Below are positions 1 to 5,213 of a stretch of 5,213 nucleotides of DNA, piece by piece. Source of the DNA: Bacteroidales bacterium (GTDB lineage: Bacteria; Bacteroidota; Bacteroidia; Bacteroidales; UBA932); assembly GCA_023230265.1 (NCBI GenBank), contig JALNXR010000163.1, positions 1 to 5,213 on the forward strand, given 5' to 3'. A program made the position numbers and the translations under genes. The number at the start of each line of letters is the position of its first letter. The stretch's first letter is position 1. The notes under the pieces were generated by a model. It was not told the origin of the DNA. It saw only the letters and a list, made by a program, of their open reading frames with translations, and did no database searches.

Positions 1-188
1 AGTCCGGAGATCACTCCCGGAGCCTTTGCCTTCATCTCTGCCACAGCCATGCTTCTCCCGGAGATAAGGGCATTTGTAGTAATATCGCCTTCTGCAACAT
101 CCTCTTCAATAGCAAGGGTGATTATTTTTTCCGTGAGACTCTCCATCCTCTCAGCCGGGTTTTCGATACCGGATTTAATTGTGTTCAT
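1..188 (-). CDS. nadC: Quinolinate phosphoribosyltransferase (nicotinate-nucleotide pyrophosphorylase, carboxylating), N-terminal part, cut by window edge
   Basis: Translating the minus strand from the ATG at 188-186 gives 62 codons that run off the window. The reading has the N-terminal signature of NadC: an amphipathic helix, then EEDVAEGDITTNAL (residues 28-41), matching the family's acidic 'EDxxxGDIT' segment, followed by a strand ending KAPGVISG (55-62), which corresponds to 'EDGVLAG' in many homologues. NadC converts quinolinate and PRPP to nicotinate mononucleotide, CO2 and pyrophosphate in the cytoplasm, the step that feeds de novo NAD synthesis. The family is usually about 280-300 residues, so roughly three quarters is missing and the PRPP-binding half is not visible. 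The start lies inside the last codons of nadB in another frame, which implies translational coupling. An in-frame Met at residue 15 (ATG at 146-144) is an alternative start, leaving no overlap. ModD is a distant relative, but the nadB neighbour makes NadC far more likely. Confidence 0.9.
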   Translation of the reverse strand, partial: MNTIKSGIENPAERMESLTEKIITLAIEEDVAEGDITTNALISGRSMAVAEMKAKAPGVISG

Positions 189-1890
189 AGTCTGGATTAT
201 TATCTTTGTCTGAATAATTATCTTTAGTTGTATCAACAGGGAGGGTTGTTATCTTCTCTCCAAGTTTCTGAATAATATGGAAAATGTATGATTTGTCTTC
301 TGACGGGAAATCTTCTCTGTAATGCCCGCCCCGGCTCTCGTGTCTGAACAGGGCTGACTGCATTATCAATCTAGCCACAATCAGTAGATTCTCACCCATA
401 AGATTGTATAATTCAAATCCTTCCCTGACGAATCCTGCACTCTCCTCCTCAATCTTTTCAAGCCCCCGTGTAAGTAGCTCCCGGTTCCTCACTATTCCTG
501 CATATACAGTTAATATCTCGGAGATCCTGTTGCTGAGTTCAGAAAACTCTTGGGCACGGGTCGGGTCCATAGTGAATTTCCCGGGAACAACCGTTCTCCC
601 TTTTTTATTGATTTTTTGAAAGAATCTCTCTGCCGGAAGGTCGCTCTCTGAAACTGATCTTTCTGCCGCCGGCCTGCCTGACATTGATCTTTCACACTCT
701 TTTACAGCTCTGTATCCGAATACCAGACACTCAAGCAGAGAGTTTGATGCCAGACGGTTAGCCCCCATGATTCCGGTAGAGGCCAGTTCTCCGCAGACAT
801 ACAGATCCCTGATATTTGTCCGGGCGTTCAGATCGGTTCTGACGCCGCCTACCATGTAATGTGCTGCAGGTGCAACAGGGATTCTGTCATTAAAATCATA
901 TCCCATTTCCCGGCATTTCTGGGAGATATTGGGAAATCTTTCCGATAGTCTGTCCGGATTTATATGGCTGAGTGTCAGATATACATATGGAAGTTTCTGA
1001 CTCTGGATCTCTTTGTAAATAGCCCTTGCCACGATGTCTCTGGGGGCAAGTTCGGCGGCTTCGTGCAGGGCGGGCATGAACCGTTCACCCTTTTCGTTCA
1101 CAAGATAAGCACCTTCACCTCTCACTGCTTCACTTATAAGATAGGGTTTATCTTCTCTGGTGTACAGGGATGTAGGGTGGAACTGTATGAACTCCATATC
1201 TGCTATCCGGCAGCCCGCCCTGTAGGCCAGAGCAACTCCGTCCCCGGTAGTGGTGTCCGGATTTGTAGTGTTTTTGTATATTGCAGAGGCTCCTCCCAGT
1301 GCAAGGATTGTATGGTTCCCCAAAAAAATCTCCTCCTGACCGGCATTTAAATTCCAGCACCGCAATCCTTTGCAGCTATCTCCGTCTGTAATTATTTCAA
1401 TAGCTACATAGTTTTCAAATATTGAGATATTTGTATCGGAAGTAACCTTCTTGATCATAAAATCGGTAATTTTTCTTCCGGTAACATCTCCCCCTGCATG
1501 CAAAATTCTTCTTTTATGATGTCCCCCTTCGAGTCCGAGAGACAGCGCCCCTCCGGACATATCAAACTCCATACCCTCTTCTATAAGTTCATGGATTCGT
1601 AAAGGTCCTTCATTAACAAGGACATTTACAGCATCATAGTCGCACAATCCTCTTCCTGCAATTATGGTGTCCTCAAAATGAAATTCCGGAAGGTCTTCAT
1701 TGTCAGTTACTGCTGCAATTCCTCCCTGGGCAAAATATGAGTTGCTCTCTCGAATACCGGATTTGGTTATAAGGGCAACTTTTCCGTACCTTGAGGCAAG
1801 ATATGCTGAGTAAAGTCCTGTAAGTCCGCTTCCTGCGATGATATAATCAAAATAATGCATCAGTTTACAGTAAACAACAAAAGTACTCAT
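175..1890 (-). CDS. nadB: L-aspartate oxidase, FAD-dependent
   Basis: This enzyme oxidises L-aspartate to iminoaspartate, which NadA condenses with dihydroxyacetone phosphate to quinolinate. The 571-residue product is slightly longer than the typical 530-540. The FAD-binding Rossmann motif is G20-S-G22-L-T-G25, followed by QGGIAAV (55-61). Residues equivalent to the E. coli catalytic set are present: E121 in LEGGHHKRRI, H238 in IQFHPT, R284 in LAPRDIVARA and H344 in PAAHYMVGG. The second FAD contact region GELASTGIMGANRLASNSLLE (367-387) and the C-terminal helical domain ending in FRHESRGGHYREDFP (515-529) are typical. The tail from about 553 is Asp/Asn-rich and overlaps nadC. No covalent-flavin His segment of succinate dehydrogenase or fumarate reductase is seen. 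The ATG at 1890 has an A-rich leader (GATAAAA). An ATG at 1860 (residue 11, MHYFDYIIAG) would give a length closer to homologues and cannot be excluded. Confidence 0.96.
   Translation of the reverse strand: MSTFVVYCKLMHYFDYIIAGSGLTGLYSAYLASRYGKVALITKSGIRESNSYFAQGGIAAVTDNEDLPEFHFEDTIIAGRGLCDYDAVNVLVNEGPLRIHELIEEGMEFDMSGGALSLGLEGGHHKRRILHAGGDVTGRKITDFMIKKVTSDTNISIFENYVAIEIITDGDSCKGLRCWNLNAGQEEIFLGNHTILALGGASAIYKNTTNPDTTTGDGVALAYRAGCRIADMEFIQFHPTSLYTREDKPYLISEAVRGEGAYLVNEKGERFMPALHEAAELAPRDIVARAIYKEIQSQKLPYVYLTLSHINPDRLSERFPNISQKCREMGYDFNDRIPVAPAAHYMVGGVRTDLNARTNIRDLYVCGELASTGIMGANRLASNSLLECLVFGYRAVKECERSMSGRPAAERSVSESDLPAERFFQKINKKGRTVVPGKFTMDPTRAQEFSELSNRISEILTVYAGIVRNRELLTRGLEKIEEESAGFVREGFELYNLMGENLLIVARLIMQSALFRHESRGGHYREDFPSEDKSYIFHIIQKLGEKITTLPVDTTKDNYSDKDNNPDYEHN
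1863..1875. other. 13-base perfect inverted repeat at the nadB start
   Basis: GTTTACAGTAAAC has two 6-base complementary arms around a single central base. It lies between the two possible nadB start codons: inside codons 6-10 if translation starts at 1890, or immediately upstream of the start if translation begins at 1860. A site of this shape could be an operator for a dimeric repressor, but the repeat is short. One such palindrome is expected by chance somewhere in about 5 kb, so only its position makes it notable. No NAD-regulator motif is claimed. Confidence 0.25.
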
Positions 1891-1961
1891 TTTTATCTAT
1901 CAATACATCATTCTTACTTTGCTCCTTTCACATCAAATAGGTATATTAGCGCTCTTAAGTT
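1891..1961. promoter_or_regulatory. Divergent intergenic promoter region between nadB and the glycosyltransferase operon
   Basis: This is the only gap between the two opposite-strand transcription units, so promoters for both probably lie here or just inside the first codons. On the plus strand TTACTTTG (1914-1921) matches the Bacteroidetes -7 consensus TAnnTTTG at all but one specified base. It would place a transcript start near 1928, leaving a leader of about 35-55 bases. The expected upstream TTTG (-33) is not clear; only a T-run at 1890-1894 is near the right distance. On the minus strand there is no convincing -7 element, only TATTTG at 1937-1932. The adjacent 6-base palindromes AGCGCT (1948-1953) and CTTAAG (1954-1959) are noted without a proposed role. 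Confidence 0.4.
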
Positions 1962-3530
1962 ATGCTTATGGGAAAAGAAAATATGATTGACTGTTTTATC
2001 CCTTTTTCTGGGGTGCAAGAGGTTAAAGAGACAGTTGCCGGTTTGCGAAAATCCGGCATTGTTAACAAAATATACCTGCTTGCGGTGCAACAGGAGAGTA
2101 AAGATATACAGGAGAGTAAAGTAATAAGGGGGGCAACTCAGCCGGAGTCAGAGGCTGAATCAGAAAGGATCAGAAAGGAGATTGCCAAAATGGAAAAGTG
2201 TGAACTGATCAATACTGATTCACTCAGATCTACATCGACAGTTAAAAAAATAGCAAATCATACCACTGCTCCGTTCACGCTGATCTATCTGAAGGACTCT
2301 GCTCTGATACCCGGATTATTCTCTCTGGAAAGAATGGCAAAGGTTGCGGAAGATACAGGGGCAGTGATGATATATGCAGATCATTACCAGGTGATTGGAG
2401 GGAAGAGAATTGCGGCACCTGTTATTGATTATCAGTTTGGAAGTTTAAGGGATGATTTCAACTTTGGCTCTCTTCTTTTATTTAATTCGTTGTCTTTTAA
2501 AAATGCTGTTTCGGGAATGGCAGAATCATACAGTTTTGCCGGATTGTATGACCTGCGGCTGCGGATTTCAAGGCTGGGGGAAATTATTCGTATTAATGAA
2601 TACCTATACACAGAAGTTGAAAAGGATCTGAGAAAATCCGGGGAGAAGATTTTTGATTATGTGGATCCAAAAAACAGGGCTGTCCAGGTAGAGATGGAGC
2701 AGGTTTGCACAGAACATCTCAAGGCTGTAGGAGGATATCTTAAGCCTCATTTCGGGGAGATTGATTTCTCCCGTGGGGATTTTAAATACGAAGCCTCAGT
2801 GATTATTCCGGTCTTTAACAGGATCAAGACCATAAAGGATGCAATGGCATCGGTGCTCCGGCAAAAAACAAGTTTCCCGTTTAATCTCATTGTTGTTGAT
2901 AACCACTCTACTGACGGGACATCAGAGGCGATAGATGAGTTTGTATCAGACAAAAGAGTGATCCACCTGATTCCGGACCGTGACGATCTGGGTATAGGCG
3001 GCTGCTGGAACTGGGGAGTTCACCATCCTGAATGCGGGAAATTTGCAGTTCAGCTGGACAGTGATGATATATACTCCGGTAATGACACTCTTGCAAAGAT
3101 TGTGGATGCGTTTTATTCACAAAAGTGTGCTATGGTTGTGGGAACATATATGATGACCAATTTCAATCTGGAGATGATCCCTCCGGGAATTATTGACCAC
3201 AGGGAGTGGACTCCGGAAAACGGAAGAAACAATGCGTTGAGAATTAACGGGCTGGGTGCTCCAAGGGCCTTCTATACTCCTGTGCTCAGAGAGATCAGAC
3301 TTCCAAACACAAGTTACGGAGAGGACTATGCACTCGGACTCAATATCTCCAGAGAGTACAGGATCGGACGGATTTATGATGTTATTTATCACTGCAGAAG
3401 GTGGGAGGGGAATTCCGATGCAGATTTGGACATAGTTAAGATGAATGCCCATAACACCTATAAGGACAGGATCAGAACCTGGGAACTTAAAGCCAGAATT
3501 TCCCTGAATAAAATGAATAAGGCTGAATAA
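1962..3530 (+). CDS. GT2 family glycosyltransferase with two GT-A-like domains, the first degenerate
   Basis: The 522-residue product probably transfers a sugar from a nucleotide-sugar donor; donor and acceptor are unknown. Residues about 277-482 form a GT2 domain: strand [12 protein letters not shown] (276-287), [10 protein letters not shown] (311-320) with D313, DSDD (366-369) as the metal-binding DxD, GED (453-455) in the position of the catalytic acidic motif, and RRW (479-481) resembling the (Q/R)xxRW signature of processive enzymes. Residues about 8-225 look like a second GT-A fold: [19 protein letters not shown] (138-143) in the DxD position, and [16 protein letters not shown] (156-171), parallel to the 'PDWSPD..NYIG' stretch of other GT2 enzymes. 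This copy keeps a single Asp of the DxD. A charged insert (about 43-79) interrupts it. No signal peptide or membrane helix is visible, so it should be cytoplasmic or peripheral. ATGs at 1962, 1968 and 1983 are possible starts. The last (MIDCFIPF) begins at the conserved strand after an A-rich leader and may be the true one. Confidence 0.9.
   Translation: MLMGKENMIDCFIPFSGVQEVKETVAGLRKSGIVNKIYLLAVQQESKDIQESKVIRGATQPESEAESERIRKEIAKMEKCELINTDSLRSTSTVKKIANHTTAPFTLIYLKDSALIPGLFSLERMAKVAEDTGAVMIYADHYQVIGGKRIAAPVIDYQFGSLRDDFNFGSLLLFNSLSFKNAVSGMAESYSFAGLYDLRLRISRLGEIIRINEYLYTEVEKDLRKSGEKIFDYVDPKNRAVQVEMEQVCTEHLKAVGGYLKPHFGEIDFSRGDFKYEASVIIPVFNRIKTIKDAMASVLRQKTSFPFNLIVVDNHSTDGTSEAIDEFVSDKRVIHLIPDRDDLGIGGCWNWGVHHPECGKFAVQLDSDDIYSGNDTLAKIVDAFYSQKCAMVVGTYMMTNFNLEMIPPGIIDHREWTPENGRNNALRINGLGAPRAFYTPVLREIRLPNTSYGEDYALGLNISREYRIGRIYDVIYHCRRWEGNSDADLDIVKMNAHNTYKDRIRTWELKARISLNKMNKAE
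2091..2121 (+). repeat. Short in-frame direct repeat (18-base period) in the glycosyltransferase insert
   Basis: CAGGAGAGTAAAG occurs at 2091-2103 and again at 2109-2121, giving an 18-base period. This encodes the six-residue repeat QESKDI / QESKVI (residues 44-55 counted from the 1962 start). The repeat lies in a hydrophilic, Glu/Lys/Ser-rich stretch between the first beta-strand of the N-terminal domain and its next conserved segment. It probably arose by slippage in a surface loop. Confidence 0.75.
2159..2178 (+). repeat. Perfect 10-base tandem repeat in the glycosyltransferase insert
   Basis: ATCAGAAAGG is present twice in immediate succession (2159-2168, 2169-2178), within codons for ESERIRKE. 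The unit is not a multiple of three, so gain or loss of one copy would shift the frame of the glycosyltransferase. Two copies only, so slippage potential is modest. Confidence 0.7.
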
Positions 3531-3588
3531 AAAGCAGCCGTGCAAAAATCAGACTGAGTAAAAGATTAGCCTTAACAAAAACATCAGA
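3504..3588 (+). repeat. Degenerate tandem repeats spanning the glycosyltransferase stop and the spacer
   Basis: Three copies of a CTGA(A/G)TAAAA-initiated unit follow one another: 3504-3522 (short), 3523-3553 and 3554-3588. The last two align along their length with small gaps, sharing CTGA-TAAAA, AGCC, CAAAAA and a final TCAGA. The first copy encodes the glycosyltransferase C-terminus, the second supplies its TAA stop (3528-3530), and the third ends directly against the TTG start of the next gene. This explains the 58-base spacer better than a hairpin or terminator, neither of which is visible. Identity between units is imperfect, so the duplication would be old. Confidence 0.5.
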
Positions 3589-3591
3589 TTG
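3589..3591 (+). other. Probable TTG start codon of the DUF4922 gene
   Basis: The reading frame is open back to a TAA at 3559-3561 and contains no ATG or GTG between that stop and the conserved N-terminal helix (SLEEIFAGQLDSWELAGSNYE, residues 12-32). TTG at 3589 is the best start, with the A-rich run 3574-3583 just upstream as expected in Bacteroidetes. The ATG at 3602 is out of frame. ATT (3565) and ATC (3583) are less likely alternatives. Confidence 0.6.
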
Positions 3592-4569
3592 AAGTCAACC
3601 AATGAGATATTGAGCCGCGATTCCCTTGAGGAGATTTTTGCCGGGCAGCTTGACTCCTGGGAGCTTGCAGGGAGCAATTACGAATCGCTTAAAAAGGTTT
3701 CAGTCAGGGATATTTATGTTGAAAATTTTCCCTACAGGGTACAGTTCAATCCGGCAAGGATAAGCTCCTCAGCTGCAAAGGTTGATACTGCATCTATTCT
3801 CGCCCGCAAATGCTTTCTGTGCAAAGAGAACAGGCCGCAGATACAAAAGGGGCTCAAATTTGTGTTTGATCGCAGGGACGGAGCTTCTGATGAATTCAGT
3901 GTGCTGATAAATCCTTTTCCCATTTTCCCAAAACATCTGACAATTGTTTCTGCGGAACACAGGGATCAGCTTATCCTTTCCAATGTGCGGGTAATGTATG
4001 AACTGGCTAAGGAGCTTTCTGATTATACAATATTTTACAATGGTCCCCGGTGCGGGGCATCTGCGCCAGATCATTTCCATTTCCAGGCCGGGAATAAGGG
4101 ATTCCTGCCACTTGAGAACTATTATGAAAAGCTGGGTAGAGATGTTGTAATCAGCAGAGAGGCAGGTGAGGTGAGAGTCATTAAATCGGGATTGTACGGG
4201 ACCTTGCAGGCAGAGTCCGACTCCCCTGATTTTTTGGATTCGCTGATTACAGCCCTAAATGGAGTTGCGGAAATTCCTCAGGGGGACAAAGAGCCTATGT
4301 TCAACATGTTATGCTGGTATGATTCAGGAAGGTGGGTTCTCCATATTTTTCTGAGGAAAAAGCACAGGCCGGAGTGCTATTACGCCGGGGGTGAGGAAAA
4401 CATTCTGATAAGCCCTGCGGCTGTCGATCTTGCCGGAGTATTTATCACCCCTCTGGAGAAGGATTTTCTTAAGATCAGTGAAAGTGACATCAGAAAGATT
4501 CTGCAGCAGGTGTGCATTAGCAGTGATGAGCTTTATGAAATTGCAGAAAGGTTAAAATCAATAATATAA
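3589..4569 (+). CDS. DUF4922 protein, putative GalT/GDP-sugar-phosphorylase-like nucleotidyltransferase (HIT superfamily)
   Basis: The 326-residue protein has the layout of the GalT branch of the HIT superfamily. It has CFLC (C75, C78) followed by N-R-P, NPFPIFPKHLTIVSAEH (108-124), and DHFHFQAGNKG (161-171) containing H162-x-H164-x-Q166. In E. coli GalT the equivalents are Cys52/Cys55, His115 and His164 (zinc) and nucleophile His166 in HPHGQ. Here C75, C78, H124 and H162 would bind metal and H164 would carry the nucleotide. The C-terminal half (about 190-326), with WVLHIFLRKKHRPECY and ISPAAVDLAGVFITP, resembles the second HIT-like repeat. A role splitting or transferring a nucleotide sugar in the cytoplasm is inferred; the substrate is unknown. 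The start is TTG at 3589, after an A-rich leader. There is no in-frame ATG nearby upstream, an in-frame stop lies at 3559, and the first in-frame ATG would remove conserved sequence. It probably shares an operon with both neighbours. Confidence 0.85.
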   Translation: MKSTNEILSRDSLEEIFAGQLDSWELAGSNYESLKKVSVRDIYVENFPYRVQFNPARISSSAAKVDTASILARKCFLCKENRPQIQKGLKFVFDRRDGASDEFSVLINPFPIFPKHLTIVSAEHRDQLILSNVRVMYELAKELSDYTIFYNGPRCGASAPDHFHFQAGNKGFLPLENYYEKLGRDVVISREAGEVRVIKSGLYGTLQAESDSPDFLDSLITALNGVAEIPQGDKEPMFNMLCWYDSGRWVLHIFLRKKHRPECYYAGGEENILISPAAVDLAGVFITPLEKDFLKISESDIRKILQQVCISSDELYEIAERLKSII

Positions 4570-4572
4570 AAA

Positions 4573-5213
4573 ATGGAAGAGCCGAAAATCAATGTGGGTA
4601 TTATGTTTGAACCATCAGTGGAGTTCTTTCTCAAAGGAGATTTCCTCTTTTTGGGAGAGATAATCCGGGGGAAACAGAGGGTGAATTTTTCAGGTGACGG
4701 AGTTGAGTTCAACGGAAAAGTTTTTAATGAACTGCTCTTTGAACCGGTTCGCCCTGCATCAGCATCGTTTATGCTTACCGGAGTAACTATCGGAATTAAC
4801 TTCCATTGGGAGAGAAAGGAGGATCAGTTTTTTAAAGGTGATCTAAGGTTTATTGCCGATGATGGAAAGATAATTGCGATCAACAAAGTGGGTGTGGAGG
4901 AGTATCTCAAATCGGTTATCTCCTCTGAAATGAGTGCAAATGCATCGCTGGAACTTCTAAAGACTCACGCAGTTATATCCAGATCATGGCTGCTGGCGCA
5001 GATAGACAAGAGCAGAGAGATTAAAAATTCCGGAAAGGCTTACAGCACTATGTATGAAACAGAGGATGAGCTGGTAAGGTGGTACGACAGGGAGGATCAC
5101 ACACTCTTTGATATTTGTGCCGATGATCATTGCCAGAGATATCAGGGTATAACCAGAAGCACAACAGCTATTGTGAGAGAGGCGGTTGACAGGACCAAAG
5201 GGGAACTGTTGAT
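4573..5213 (+). CDS. SpoIID/LytB-domain protein, N-terminal 213 residues, cut by window edge
   Basis: SpoIID-type enzymes are lytic transglycosylases that cut peptidoglycan glycan strands lacking stem peptides. The domain core is VGVEEYLKSVISSEMSAN (106-123), with E119 in the position of the catalytic Glu, then LELLKTHAVISRSWLL (126-141), equivalent to the 'LKAQAVAARTYAL' helix. DHTLFDICADDHCQRYQG (175-192) follows, where H176, C182, H186 and C187 could form the metal site described for SpoIID structures. Residues 1-100 form a preceding beta-rich region (VGIMFEPSVEFFL, GDFLFLGEIIRGKQRV) as in other members. The ATG at 4573 is three bases after the DUF4922 stop, and that TAA is in the same frame, so the protein cannot start earlier. 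No signal peptide or lipobox is present, which is odd for a wall enzyme. The AT-rich leader (AATATAAAA) lacks a Shine-Dalgarno sequence. The C-terminus is outside the window. Confidence 0.92.
   Translation, partial: MEEPKINVGIMFEPSVEFFLKGDFLFLGEIIRGKQRVNFSGDGVEFNGKVFNELLFEPVRPASASFMLTGVTIGINFHWERKEDQFFKGDLRFIADDGKIIAINKVGVEEYLKSVISSEMSANASLELLKTHAVISRSWLLAQIDKSREIKNSGKAYSTMYETEDELVRWYDREDHTLFDICADDHCQRYQGITRSTTAIVREAVDRTKGELL

Noticed and set aside
964..1350. A 128-codon plus-strand open frame opposite nadB
   Set aside because: It lies wholly antisense to a well-conserved part of nadB, has no recognisable domain or plausible start context, and its composition is explained by the opposite strand.
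175..1890. Succinate dehydrogenase or fumarate reductase flavoprotein subunit
   Set aside because: These share the fold, but the EGGH/RRILHA segment, the QGGIAAV motif without the covalent-flavin His, and the adjacent nadC identify L-aspartate oxidase.
1923..1970. Bacteroidetes promoter for nadB on the minus strand
   Set aside because: Only TATTTG (1937-1932) is present; the TA pair four bases upstream of TTTG is replaced by CC, and no TTTG lies at the expected -33 distance, so no specific site is called.
3117..3545. A 142-codon minus-strand open frame opposite the glycosyltransferase C-terminus
   Set aside because: It is antisense to the most conserved GT2 motifs (GED, RRW), and its product has no coherent domain features.
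3531..3588. Terminator or internal promoter between the first two operon genes
   Set aside because: No GC-rich stem followed by T residues is present and no TAnnTTTG element is seen. The spacer is explained by degenerate repeats.
1..5213. CRISPR array, tRNA, rRNA, transposase or attachment site
   Set aside because: No regularly spaced repeats, cloverleaf-like sequence, terminal inverted repeats or transposase motifs were found. Nearly all the window is coding.

Overview
The window looks like chromosomal DNA from a Bacteroidetes bacterium, most likely the order Bacteroidales. The gene starts are preceded by A-rich leaders rather than Shine-Dalgarno sequences. The plus-strand genes belong to families I know mainly from Bacteroidales: a double-domain GT2 glycosyltransferase, a DUF4922 protein and an unexported SpoIID-domain protein. 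Base composition is moderate and Arg is often coded by AGA/AGG. No mobile element, phage gene, CRISPR array, tRNA or rRNA is visible.

Minus strand (1-1890): the NAD de novo synthesis genes nadB (L-aspartate oxidase, complete) and nadC (quinolinate phosphoribosyltransferase, only the first 62 codons in the window). nadB is transcribed first, and its end overlaps the nadC start by 14 bases, so the two are probably co-transcribed. The middle enzyme of the pathway, quinolinate synthase NadA, is not in the window.

A short divergent gap (1891 to 1961 or 1982) separates the two transcription units and must hold both promoters. Only a weak Bacteroidetes-like -7 element can be pointed to. A 13-base perfect inverted repeat lies just inside or just upstream of the nadB start, depending on which start is used.

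Plus strand (1962-5213): three genes in one direction that look like an operon. The first is a glycosyltransferase with two GT-A-like domains, the first degenerate and the second with intact motifs. The second is a DUF4922 protein whose residues match the zinc and catalytic layout of galactose-1-phosphate uridylyltransferase and GDP-sugar phosphorylases. The third is a SpoIID/LytB-domain protein, cut off by the window end, which has the catalytic-type Glu but no signal peptide. The last two genes are separated by three bases and share a reading frame. The spacer between the first two is made of degenerate tandem repeats.

The best candidate for an undescribed system is this three-gene set. A sugar transferase, a putative nucleotide-sugar phosphorylase/nucleotidyltransferase and a putative glycan-cleaving enzyme together suggest a glycan synthesis, recycling or remodelling pathway. 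Its substrate cannot be read from the sequence.
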